64,000 bases of DNA from Chryseobacterium sp. OSA05B. GTDB taxonomy: Bacteria > Bacteroidota > Bacteroidia > Flavobacteriales > Weeksellaceae. Each line of letters starts with the position of its first letter. The first letter of the stretch is position 1. Both the position numbers and the translations under genes were made by a program. This document shows positions 25,245-33,288 of the stretch, piece after piece. The notes under the pieces are model-generated. The model saw only the letters and a program-made list of their open reading frames with translations. It had not been told where the DNA came from and ran no database searches. The stretch covers positions 930,001-994,000 of the forward strand of contig NZ_JAHXYH010000001.1 of the NCBI RefSeq assembly GCF_019970065.1. The letters run 5' to 3'.

Positions 25245-25658
25245 ATGAAAGGTGAACTGGATAAGCTTAAAGCTATTTAAAAAAAATCATTAGAAGTAAC
25301 GCTTAAAAATACTAACCCTGAAAATATTGATTTGATCTTAGACAAAAGAGATGAATCTGAATTTTCAGATGCATGGATGCAAGCTTTTCATTTGATTGAA
25401 AAAAAAGTAACCGATCCGGAAATAAAATCTGAAGTAGATGAGTTCAGGAAGGATATTTTTATTCTTACATTCAGAAGTACTGGATCGTCTGATTTACCTG
25501 CTTACATTTCTGATGATGTGGATCTGATATGTTCCTATTACGTGCATGGTATTGAAAGCAGATGGATCGCTCATTTACTTTTCACTTATCTCCATCATCA
25601 GATCCCACAGGGAATACTGATGGAAACAGATCAAACCCTGTATGAATTAATAAAATGA
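25245..25658 (+). pseudogene. Small gene interrupted by an in-frame stop
   Basis: An ATG at 25245 opens a frame that reads MKGELDKLKAI and then meets TAA at 25278-25280. The same frame continues without any stop to 25658 (KKSLEVTLKNTNPENIDLIL ... LYELIK). The only later start is a TTG at 25332 (108 residues). The downstream part looks like a genuine acidic helical protein, so a single base change in the A-rich TTTAAAAAAAA run probably broke a gene of about 137 codons. I do not recognise the family. A sequencing error or use of the TTG start cannot be excluded. Confidence 0.6.
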
Positions 25659-25682
25659 AGCTGCTGAAGGGCAGCTTCTTTC
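25657..25682 (+). terminator. Hairpin overlapping the stop codon of the broken gene
   Basis: GAAGCTGC-TGAAGG-GCAGCTTC is a perfect 8-bp stem followed by TTTC. It begins within the stop codon of the broken gene. Confidence 0.6.
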
Positions 25683-25812
25683 AAAATACACTACATAAAA
25701 AAACGTACAGATCTTTTGTACAGATGGTTAAATATTTTATAAATAGTATTGAGGGAATGTGTAAATTCGGAAGTTATCTGAAACTTAATAAAAATAATTA
25801 AAGACAGAAACT

Positions 25813-26487
25813 ATGATTGAGAAACTGAATAAATTTGATCTAGAAAATTCGGAAGTTGAAAGACTAAAGGTCTTCGAATCATGGGACGGATTTATGCTTC
25901 TTGACGATACAGAATTTGATGAAATGGAAAATTATTTCAGTCAGTTTCCTGTTTATAAAAATATAGTTGCTTTAGTGACTGACGAAAATTCGAATTATTG
26001 GTGTCTAAATGTTAGCGGATCGATGAAAGGAATGATTTGTTACTTAAGTCATGACGAGCCCAATTTAGAACCCAGATTTAAAGATATTTCCAGTTTTCTA
26101 AAAGCAATTGAAAAAAATCCGGACGCTTATGACTTTGACGATTTAGATGAAGCATCTTTCGATTTCCCAAGTTCTAAAACTTTGGGTGAATTTAAAGAAC
26201 GAAAACAAATCATCGAACAACTTAAAACTGACTTCACTTCAGAAAATGACGACGACATAAAGCGGCAAATTGCATTTTCAATTATGGCATTGACTTCAGC
26301 TGAGGAAGTTGAAGATAATATTTATCCATTTCTTACACATGATGATATGTATATTCAGGAGAGAGCTATTCAAATATTAGGTTTTCATAAATATAAGTCT
26401 GCAAAAGAAAAATTAATAGATTTAAGGACAACGGCAATGCCCAATGGAATAACAGCAATTGGAATTGCTTTGAAAAAATTTGAATAA
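25813..26487 (+). CDS. SUKH/SMI1-like protein with C-terminal HEAT-like repeats
   Basis: 224 residues, soluble and acidic, no signal peptide. Residues about 20-100 resemble the SMI1/KNR4 (SUKH) fold: SWDGFMLLDD, ENSNYWCLNVSGSMKGMICYLSHDEP and a following SFLKAIEKN helix. The C-terminal 90 residues look like two or three HEAT repeats (DIKRQIAFSIMALTSAEE, MYIQERAIQILGFHKYKSA). SUKH proteins are frequent immunity proteins against polymorphic toxins; no toxin gene is next to it, so an orphan immunity or housekeeping role is possible. The assignment is by eye. Confidence 0.6.
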   Translation: MIEKLNKFDLENSEVERLKVFESWDGFMLLDDTEFDEMENYFSQFPVYKNIVALVTDENSNYWCLNVSGSMKGMICYLSHDEPNLEPRFKDISSFLKAIEKNPDAYDFDDLDEASFDFPSSKTLGEFKERKQIIEQLKTDFTSENDDDIKRQIAFSIMALTSAEEVEDNIYPFLTHDDMYIQERAIQILGFHKYKSAKEKLIDLRTTAMPNGITAIGIALKKFE

Positions 26488-26522
26488 AAATAAATAGCAC
26501 ACACAAAGTACTCCAAAATTTC

Positions 26523-26948
26523 ATGAACATACAGGAACAAATTAAAGAATATATCAACAGCCAGCCTGAACCCAAACGTAACGATATGCAGGAGCTGCAC
26601 CGCATGATTCAGGAAATATCACCAGGATGTAGATTATGGTTTCTGGATGGCAAAAACGATGACAATAAAACGGTCTCCAATCCCAATATCGGCTATGGAT
26701 TTCAAACCATGCAATATGCTGATGGCAAAGCAAGAGAATTTTATCAGATTGGGATCAGTGCCAACAACACCGGAATTTCAGTTTACATTCTAAGCATTAA
26801 GGATAAGACCTATTTATCGGAAACGTATGGAGAAAAAATAGGCAAAGCGAGCGTCACCGGATATTGTATTAAATTCAAAAAGCTGAAAGACATCAACATT
26901 GATATACTGGAAGCGGCCATACGGGATGGATTTGAAGCAAAAAATTAA
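26523..26948 (+). CDS. DUF1801-like small cytoplasmic protein
   Basis: 141 residues. The sequence fits the YdhG/DUF1801 plan: an N-terminal helix (EQIKEYINSQPEPKRNDMQELHRMI), then a beta-rich core with NIGYGFQTMQYADGKAREFYQIGISAN and a C-terminal two-helix end. Members of this family have no established biochemical role. It lies 35 bp after the SUKH-like gene, on the same strand. No signal peptide. Confidence 0.7.
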   Translation: MNIQEQIKEYINSQPEPKRNDMQELHRMIQEISPGCRLWFLDGKNDDNKTVSNPNIGYGFQTMQYADGKAREFYQIGISANNTGISVYILSIKDKTYLSETYGEKIGKASVTGYCIKFKKLKDINIDILEAAIRDGFEAKN

Positions 26949-26992
26949 ACAGTGATCTGATGAAGCCTTTATCAACAAATACTTATTTTACT

Positions 26993-27550
26993 ATGAAATT
27001 TAAAATTCTCATCCTTAGTTTCCCTCTATTTTTATTGAGCTGTTCAAAAGAAAAAAAAGGCGAACGTTTAAAGTTCTCTGTCGATGAAAATCTGAAGAAC
27101 AACAAAATTTTCAAGCAGATGGAATCTGAAAATGAAATTCAGATGAGGATTGATTCGGAGCCGCCCAAAAGCAAAAAGACCACAAAACTTATATTCGATG
27201 AAAGCAATGAGTACATTTGTGAACCCATATTTTGGAAGGATACGGACACACTCAATGTCAATATCGTGTATCATACAGGATTCACTTCTGCAGGATTCAA
27301 TATACAGATTCATGACCATAGATTTGAGGTTTCACCCTACAGGATGAGTGATCATATAACAGACAACGAAAAATCTTCAACGTTTAAAAATCCTCAACAA
27401 AAACTGATCCTCGATAAAGCATCCTATCGACCGAATGACAGCATTTACGGATATGTAGAATTTGAAAAAACGGAATACGATCCATATGGAAACGTTATCC
27501 CACACAAAGGAAAAGGGTATTTCAGAGGGAAGATTGAATATGTAAAATAA
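26993..27550 (+). CDS. Lipoprotein of unknown function
   Basis: 185 residues from the start chosen here. The longest frame begins at 26960, but its first 11 residues precede a clean signal sequence MKFKILILSFPLFLLSC, so 26993 is preferred. Lipobox LLSC. The mature part is charged at first (KEKKGERLKF), then beta-rich with a C-terminal DSIYGYVEFEKTEYDPYGN block. I do not recognise the family. It follows the DUF1801-like gene by 44 bp. Confidence 0.7.
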   Translation: MKFKILILSFPLFLLSCSKEKKGERLKFSVDENLKNNKIFKQMESENEIQMRIDSEPPKSKKTTKLIFDESNEYICEPIFWKDTDTLNVNIVYHTGFTSAGFNIQIHDHRFEVSPYRMSDHITDNEKSSTFKNPQQKLILDKASYRPNDSIYGYVEFEKTEYDPYGNVIPHKGKGYFRGKIEYVK

Positions 27551-27642
27551 TTCAGATCATCATGACCAGAAGTTATGATCTCATGCGTTTGTCAGATAAG
27601 CTCGGAAATTAAATAATGCTCCTCTATAAATCTTTTTAAAAA

Positions 27643-28764
27643 TTGAAAAAAATACTAAGCCTAATCATCCTCATTGTAGCATCCATCCATCTCTATTCAC
27701 AAAACACCTACGTCTTTATCGGCTCATTTAACAGGGACAAAACCACCGAGGGAATTTACGTGTATAAACTGGATACCATTAAAGGAAAATTATCCAAAGT
27801 AACCTCTCTGAAAGGAATTTTAAACCCTTCATTTCTGACTTTATCTGCAGATGGCCGGTACGTTTTTGCCTGTACCGAAAGTAAAACTCCTAATGCAGGA
27901 AGCGTCAGCAGTTTTAAATTCAATCCCAAAGATGAGACGCTTACGTTCATAAACAGTCAGAAAAGTGGCGGTGAAAACCCGGTTTATGTGAGTGCTCACC
28001 GGAATGGCAAATGGCTGGTGAATGCCAATTATACTGAAGGCAGTGCGTCCATTTACCCGGTCTCTGAAGACGGAACCATACAGCCGGCTGTACAGAATTT
28101 TCAGTTTTCAGAGGGAAGCATCAATGAAGGCAGGCAGGACAGATCGCACGTCCATGCTGCTGTTTTCTCCCCGGACTTTGATCATTTATTTCTAACCGAT
28201 CTGGGAGCAGATAAAATCAGGTCCTATACTTTTGACAGTGATCAAAAGGAGCCTGTACAACCTGGAAAACAACCTTACATCCCATCCACATTAGGAAGCG
28301 GACCAAGACATTTTACTTTTCATCCCAATGGAAAATTTGCCTACTGTATTGAAGAATTATCAGGAACCGTCAATGCTTATCAATATGAAAATACTATTCT
28401 GACGAGTATTCAGAGAGTGAATACCCATACGGAACAGTATAAAGAAGATTTTGAAAGTTCGGATATCCACATTTCTCCGGACGGAAAGTTTCTGTATGCT
28501 GCTAATCGTGGCTTTGAAAATAATATCGCTATTTTCTCAATTCTTGAAGACGGAACTTTAAGGAATGTGGGCTATCAGTCAACGATAGGGAAACATTCAA
28601 GGGTATTTGATATTGACGAGACGGGGAAGTTTGTCATTGTGGCCAATGCAGGCAGTGGAAATATTGTGGTATTTAAGCGCGATCCTCAAACCGGGTTATT
28701 GAAAAAAACCGGGAACAAAGTAAAAGTTAAAAGTGCTTCCAGCGTAAAAATCAGGAAATATTGA
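27643..28764 (+). CDS. Exported lactonase-family beta-propeller protein
   Basis: 373 residues. The start is TTG; it precedes KKILSLIILIVASIHLYSQ, a signal peptide ending in YSQ, and no ATG is better placed. The body is a seven-bladed propeller of the 6-phosphogluconolactonase/YkgB type: HVHAAVFSPDFDHLFLTDLG, GPRHFTFHPNGKFAYCIEEL and DIHISPDGKFLYAANRG are the characteristic blade motifs. Export argues against the cytoplasmic pentose-phosphate role, so the substrate is open. The last 43 bp are present again 600 bp downstream (29323-29365). Confidence 0.88.
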   Translation: MKKILSLIILIVASIHLYSQNTYVFIGSFNRDKTTEGIYVYKLDTIKGKLSKVTSLKGILNPSFLTLSADGRYVFACTESKTPNAGSVSSFKFNPKDETLTFINSQKSGGENPVYVSAHRNGKWLVNANYTEGSASIYPVSEDGTIQPAVQNFQFSEGSINEGRQDRSHVHAAVFSPDFDHLFLTDLGADKIRSYTFDSDQKEPVQPGKQPYIPSTLGSGPRHFTFHPNGKFAYCIEELSGTVNAYQYENTILTSIQRVNTHTEQYKEDFESSDIHISPDGKFLYAANRGFENNIAIFSILEDGTLRNVGYQSTIGKHSRVFDIDETGKFVIVANAGSGNIVVFKRDPQTGLLKKTGNKVKVKSASSVKIRKY

Positions 28765-28799
28765 TTTTACGAACTGAATATTTACAAACATCATTTAAA

Positions 28800-29312
28800 G
28801 TGAAGATTACACGAAAGTCAATCCTATTTAACGCAATTTTATTCATTGCCCTTTTGCTGAATTTAGTCAACCTTAAATTATTTGAAAAAACCATTATTCC
28901 CATAAAAATTATTGCTACTTTTTATGCCTTGGGGATTTTATCCTTTATACTCTTCAAAAATAAGCTGAAAGAATTAAGTCCCTGGAACCCTATTAATAAT
29001 TTCATCCTTTGTCTCTTTGTTGTAGGCAGTTGTACCACAGTATCATTTTTAGGAATTAACTATTATTTCGCCGAGAAAGCAACTGAGAATAGGACCTGTA
29101 AAATCATCAGAAAAACTGAAATTCAAGGGCCCAAGTACAACCGTGGTAAAAAAACACCGGCTGTGATTATTGAAACGAAAAAAAACAGTACAAAAAGAAT
29201 AGAATTTAAGCGAAGTATGAGAGCAAAAATTGACGAAGCCCATTTCCTTGAATTGGAATTATCCAATGGATTCTTTAATTTTGATATTATCCGCAACACA
29301 AAACTGAAATAA
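28800..29312 (+). CDS. Membrane protein of unknown function
   Basis: 170 residues from the GTG at 28800. An in-frame TTG at 28761 overlaps the lactonase stop, but its extra residues (ILRTEYLQTSFK) precede a natural start, KITRKS followed by a hydrophobic helix. Three hydrophobic helices are seen in the first 95 residues, followed by a hydrophilic domain with basic and acidic patches (KIIRKTEIQGPKYNRGKK). No family recognised. It is bracketed by the 43-bp repeat of the lactonase 3' end, which suggests that it arrived by a duplication or insertion at that point. Confidence 0.6.
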   Translation: MKITRKSILFNAILFIALLLNLVNLKLFEKTIIPIKIIATFYALGILSFILFKNKLKELSPWNPINNFILCLFVVGSCTTVSFLGINYYFAEKATENRTCKIIRKTEIQGPKYNRGKKTPAVIIETKKNSTKRIEFKRSMRAKIDEAHFLELELSNGFFNFDIIRNTKLK

Positions 29313-29322
29313 AACGCCGGAA

Positions 29323-29365
29323 AAAAGTTAAAAACGCTTCCAGCGTGAAAATCAGGAAATATTAA
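29323..29365 (+). repeat. Duplicated 3' end of the lactonase gene
   Basis: This segment matches 28722-28764 at 39 of 43 positions. Read in the lactonase frame it still encodes KKVKNASSVKIRKY followed by a stop, against KVKVKSASSVKIRKY in the intact gene. It is a C-terminal remnant without a gene in front of it. Confidence 0.8.
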
Positions 29366-29502
29366 TCTTTTTTATCACACAGATAATAGGGTAGTTTTAA
29401 ATTGTTGAAATAAAACAATGACTTACCCTTTTTCAAAACTTTAGCCCTTATTATTATTCTATTTGATTTTTTTTAGTAATTTTCAGATGAAGTTCCTTTT
29501 AA

Positions 29503-29841
29503 ATGAAATTTTCAATCATTATTGCTGACATGAAAATACTTACTGAGTCTGACACCAAAACGTGGATCGGATTAAGTAAAAAACTCGCTGAACCTAAAGC
29601 TGAAACGACTCCTGAATTAAAAGAAATCATTACCCTCATCAAATCCAGATTTCCTGAACTTCCGAACACCATGGTTTGGGGGAATTATTTAATCTTCGAA
29701 GAATTTGCCGACTTTTTCACCCTAGATATCGATTACGATGACATCAAAACATTGGAAAATGAAATTGTAGATATTGTGCTGGAAAAGGGTTTTGCCGTAC
29801 TCATCGGAAAAGAGAACAAAATATATAAACCAAAAACATAA
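29503..29841 (+). CDS. Small acidic protein of unknown function
   Basis: 112 residues; an internal ATG at 29530 (MKILTESD) is an equally plausible start, because the first nine residues are hydrophobic and may be untranslated. The protein is soluble, with alternating helices and a central VWGNYLIFEEFADFFTLDI block and an acidic region. I do not recognise the family. The next gene starts 4 bp after its stop, so the pair is probably an operon. Confidence 0.55.
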   Translation: MKFSIIIADMKILTESDTKTWIGLSKKLAEPKAETTPELKEIITLIKSRFPELPNTMVWGNYLIFEEFADFFTLDIDYDDIKTLENEIVDIVLEKGFAVLIGKENKIYKPKT

Positions 29842-29845
29842 TATA

Positions 29846-30310
29846 ATGGGATTTAATTTTACAGGAATCTTAATAAACAGCCATGCTGATGAGCAAAAAA
29901 TTAAAAGCCTCTTTGATGCTGAAATTGCTTACATAAAAGAGGTAGACTTTGACGAATCGACTGACAGTTTCCGGGATGAAAACACCGTTGATATGGTACA
30001 GACTGAAACCGGAACACTCATGATCACCGGATTGGGGCAGATTTACGATATTTCAGATTTTGACGGAGAAATCATTCAGTTTATGATTTCCGATGTTTCG
30101 GACACCTATTATTTTGAGAAGTACAAAGACAAGGTTCTGGTACGGAAATATATTTATTCCCAGGGCGAAATTACAGAAGATGAAGGAAATGGAATCATAA
30201 AAGAGAACGAAGATTTCACCGATCAGATCTGGGAGCTCGCAGACCGGTATTTACAAAATAATTTTAAAACCAATCTGTTTGATCAGCAGTTCAAACGATA
30301 CCAACTATAA
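29846..30310 (+). CDS. Soluble protein of unknown function
   Basis: 154 residues from the ATG at 29846. A longer frame from 29774 overlaps the upstream gene and adds a basic stretch that looks untranslated. The protein opens with GFNFTGILINSHADEQKI and contains GLGQIYDISDFDGEIIQFMISD, a beta-rich acidic core, and ends with a helical, Asp/Asn-rich tail. No family recognised and no signal peptide. It belongs to the run of unrelated small genes between 25 and 34 kb. Confidence 0.6.
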   Translation: MGFNFTGILINSHADEQKIKSLFDAEIAYIKEVDFDESTDSFRDENTVDMVQTETGTLMITGLGQIYDISDFDGEIIQFMISDVSDTYYFEKYKDKVLVRKYIYSQGEITEDEGNGIIKENEDFTDQIWELADRYLQNNFKTNLFDQQFKRYQL

Positions 30311-30337
30311 TTTTTTTACACGCAAACTTCACATCCT

Positions 30338-31054
30338 ATGGCTGGAAAATTCAAAAAAATATCAGATATCTTTTTTACGGTTCTAGGATCAATCGTGCTT
30401 GTAGGTGGATTAGTCGTTCTTATCTTTATAGAAAATCCTGTCAGATATTTTTTATACGCTGTACTTCTGGTCATTGCCACCAATTTTAAGAGCTTCCGGA
30501 ATTTCAGAACTGATTTTAAAAAAGTGGTCAGTAATTTACTGATTGCAACCGGTGTGGTCTATTTTGCTTTAATTACCCTATTATCTCTTTCCCCGTTTTT
30601 GAAAACCCTGGAATTTAAATGGTCCCATCCAGATTGGAAACCTGTGAATGCCCAAAGGATACAACCATTTGCATCATGGGACACAGGATATAAACGGAAA
30701 GGAAATTCTTATGTTAATATTGATTATGAATATCAGTTTAACGGAACAATGTATAAAAATTCAGAGCCTGAAGCTCTGTATAGGTATTATCCGTTTTGGA
30801 ACGGAAAAAAAAGCCGGGAGCTGGTGGAGGAGTTTTCAAAATCGGTTTCAGAAAAAATACAGAAAAGGGAATATCTTATTCTCACCAATCCTCATCAGCC
30901 TCAGGAAAGTAAACTGTTTTTATCCACAGATCTATTTTATTTTCAGGGGTCATTATTCTACGATATGGTAACAGGTCTGGTTGTTTTTATCCTGATCTTT
31001 TTAGGAATCATCGGAGCTATTTTTCTATGCCCATTGAAGACACAACGGAAATAA
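30338..31054 (+). CDS. DUF3592-like membrane protein
   Basis: 238 residues. Three N-terminal hydrophobic helices (about 14-33, 36-52, 66-88) and one C-terminal helix (about 205-228) enclose an extracytoplasmic domain. In that domain YVNIDYEYQFNGTMYKNSE and YLILTNPHQPQESKL match the DUF3592 pattern (Tyr-rich strand, then NPxxPxxSxL). Function of the family is unknown. It starts 27 bp after the previous gene. Confidence 0.65.
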   Translation: MAGKFKKISDIFFTVLGSIVLVGGLVVLIFIENPVRYFLYAVLLVIATNFKSFRNFRTDFKKVVSNLLIATGVVYFALITLLSLSPFLKTLEFKWSHPDWKPVNAQRIQPFASWDTGYKRKGNSYVNIDYEYQFNGTMYKNSEPEALYRYYPFWNGKKSRELVEEFSKSVSEKIQKREYLILTNPHQPQESKLFLSTDLFYFQGSLFYDMVTGLVVFILIFLGIIGAIFLCPLKTQRK

Positions 31055-31116
31055 AAACTGAACAGATGAAAGAGATAATCCCAACCTTCTGATTCTTAAT
31101 TAAGCTGTAAAAAAAC

Positions 31117-31602
31117 ATGAATATCCATTTAATCAAAATATTAATCTATGTATCAGTAATGCTGCTCCAGCTGTTTTTAATCCTGGAAATTGAACGGTGC
31201 TGGCTCCTGCTAAAGGGAAAGAAAAGTGAGACGTCGAAAAAAATACTGAAATTTATACAACTGCCCTTTGCATCAGTGATTAAAAATCAAAAAACATTAC
31301 AGATTGTTTCCTTTTTACTTTATCCGATCCTGTTTGGAGTAATCACTGCCGGAATCATCCCCTTTTTGAATATGGGGCGGGGAATGAATATCCAATTAGG
31401 TAATCCTTGGGGATATATTGCTATGTTCGGTATCGGATATGTGGGTACGAATATTTTGATACTGATATCATGTATTCATACCAAAATAACTTTTGGAGCC
31501 TCATCTATTAACCTTACCGCTTTTATGATACTTTTTTATATGGCTGTATTCATCCTGGTGACTTATTTTCAATTCAGTTTATTCCTGAAATGGAACACCT
31601 GA
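31117..31602 (+). CDS. Membrane protein of unknown function
   Basis: 161 residues with four hydrophobic helices (about 4-22, 55-85, 95-118, 130-155) and a basic cytoplasmic loop after the first (LLKGKKSETSKK). Gly-rich FLNMGRGMNIQLGNPWGY follows helix 2. I recognise no family. It is a single gene in the accessory run. Confidence 0.6.
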   Translation: MNIHLIKILIYVSVMLLQLFLILEIERCWLLLKGKKSETSKKILKFIQLPFASVIKNQKTLQIVSFLLYPILFGVITAGIIPFLNMGRGMNIQLGNPWGYIAMFGIGYVGTNILILISCIHTKITFGASSINLTAFMILFYMAVFILVTYFQFSLFLKWNT

Positions 31603-31721
31603 AAAATTATTTTTTTCATCTTCAAGTTCACCTTATATAATTTTCATTAATTTAGTTTTATAAAAAAACTTTGGGAACGGCCGCCGTTGCGATATTCAAA
31701 CATTTCTAAGCCGTTTTTAAC

Positions 31722-32471
31722 ATGTCCTATAGCTATCCTATGAAAGAAAATAAATACGACAAGTCGTCCTTCTTCGAACAATACGAAAAAATGCTCCGCT
31801 CTCAAAAAGGGTTGGAAGGTGCCGGAGAGTGGCCTGCACTGAAAAAAATGCTGCCGGATTTTACAGGAAAAAATGTTCTTGACCTGGGTTGTGGTTTTGG
31901 CTGGCACTGTAGGTATGCGATTGAAAACGGAGCAAAATCAGTGATTGGGGTTGATCTTTCAGAAAAAATGCTTGAAAAAGCCAAAGAGATCAATCAACTA
32001 AATGGTATCGAATATGTAAGAAAAGCTCTTGAGGACCTGGAGTATCCTTCAGAAAAATTTGACCTCGTATTGAGCTCTCTGACTTTTCACTATGTAGAAT
32101 CATTTGACAGGCTTATTCATCATATTTACCAATGGCTCAAACCAGGTGGACATTTCGTATTTTCTGTGGAACATCCCGTTTTTACAGCACAGGGAAAACA
32201 GGATTGGATCTATGGTGAAAATAATCAAAAACTGCACTGGCCCGTTGATCATTATTTCATAGAAGGAAAAAGAGACACCACATTTTTAGGAGAAAATGTA
32301 ATAAAATACCATAGAACACTCACTTCCTACCTGAATATTTTGCTGAAGCAGGGTTTCAAAATCAATGAACTGATTGAGCCGGAACCTAGCGAAGAAATGC
32401 TGAAAGAATTTTCTGATATGAAAGATGAATTGCGCCGCCCTATGATGCTGTTGATCTCAGCAGAGAAATAA
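31722..32471 (+). CDS. Class I SAM-dependent methyltransferase
   Basis: 249 residues. The Rossmann-like SAM-binding motif I is VLDLGCGFGWHC (near residue 50), motif II ends in VIGVDLSEKML, and the post-II strand FDLVLSSLTFHYV is clear. The sequence fits small-molecule methyltransferases of the UbiE/TehB-like group. The substrate is unknown. Its stop codon overlaps the start of the zinc-ribbon gene (TAATG), so the two are translationally coupled, which suggests a shared function. Confidence 0.92.
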   Translation: MSYSYPMKENKYDKSSFFEQYEKMLRSQKGLEGAGEWPALKKMLPDFTGKNVLDLGCGFGWHCRYAIENGAKSVIGVDLSEKMLEKAKEINQLNGIEYVRKALEDLEYPSEKFDLVLSSLTFHYVESFDRLIHHIYQWLKPGGHFVFSVEHPVFTAQGKQDWIYGENNQKLHWPVDHYFIEGKRDTTFLGENVIKYHRTLTSYLNILLKQGFKINELIEPEPSEEMLKEFSDMKDELRRPMMLLISAEK

Positions 32472-32920
32472 TGGAAATGATTATGATGATTACGTGTGGT
32501 CATTGTCAGCAGACATTTACGGCATCCGGAGAACAAGTTTCATTCATTCTGGGTTCAAAGAAAAAAGGAATGCAGTTTATCATGCTGGAATGTCCTTCAT
32601 GTTATAGTGGCTTCTCTTTGAATCCACAAACAATGAATCAGCCTGCTCCACAGAAAACAATGAATCAAGATCATTTACGATGTCCTGAAAACTCCTGCTA
32701 TGGCCTGATTTCTTATGTACAAGACGAAAAACCATTCTGGGGTTGTGGTGAATGCGGAACGGTATGGTTTACCCAGCCGGATTTGTTTGAGGCCATTGAA
32801 CACATTATTGAAAAATATCCTTATCGGGCAGAAGTCTACACTAAAAAAGGAAATATTTTTTTCCCGGTTCCGTTAGAAAATGAGCCAAACAACTACGAAG
32901 AAACCGTAGCTAAAGAATAA
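32471..32920 (+). CDS. Zinc-ribbon protein coupled to the methyltransferase
   Basis: 149 residues. Two CxxC pairs in the N-terminal part (CGHC and CPSC, about 30 residues apart) form one likely zinc ribbon; CPENSC and CGEC further on form a second. The C-terminal third is acidic. The start overlaps the methyltransferase stop by one base. It could deliver or hold a zinc-dependent substrate or act as a partner of the methyltransferase (inference). No named family recognised. Confidence 0.7.
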   Translation: MEMIMMITCGHCQQTFTASGEQVSFILGSKKKGMQFIMLECPSCYSGFSLNPQTMNQPAPQKTMNQDHLRCPENSCYGLISYVQDEKPFWGCGECGTVWFTQPDLFEAIEHIIEKYPYRAEVYTKKGNIFFPVPLENEPNNYEETVAKE

Positions 32921-32969
32921 AAATCTGAACAGTCAATAAAATTTAAAACATCATCTAAAACTATACCTC

Positions 32970-33170
32970 ATGTTACTAGCCATCTTACTTCCCTTTCTGT
33001 CCTTTATGATCCGTGGAAAAATTCTTACCGGAATCGTCTGTCTTATTTTACAGATCACTTTGATTGGATGGCTTCCTGCAGCTATCTGGGCTGCCTTATC
33101 ATTAAATAATGCACGAGCAGACCGACGCAATGAGAAACTGATTAAGGCGATGAAACAGAATCAGAGATAA
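32970..33170 (+). CDS. YqaE/Pmp3-family small membrane protein
   Basis: 66 residues with two membrane helices (LLAILLPFLSFMI and IVCLILQITLIGWLPAAIWA), the fold and the GW-PAAIWA end typical of the Pmp3/UPF0057 family, followed by a basic C-terminus (NARADRRNEKLIK). These proteins influence membrane potential and cation tolerance in yeast and plants; their role in bacteria is not settled. Confidence 0.85.
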   Translation: MLLAILLPFLSFMIRGKILTGIVCLILQITLIGWLPAAIWAALSLNNARADRRNEKLIKAMKQNQR

Positions 33171-33288
33171 AAGAGAGTTCAATGGTGGGATTTGTCCATA
33201 TATCCTACTCAAATTATTGAAATGTAACTTTTTGGCCAAGAAATGAACTCATTATTCAACTATGCTATTTCGGCCAAATTGTAAACCC

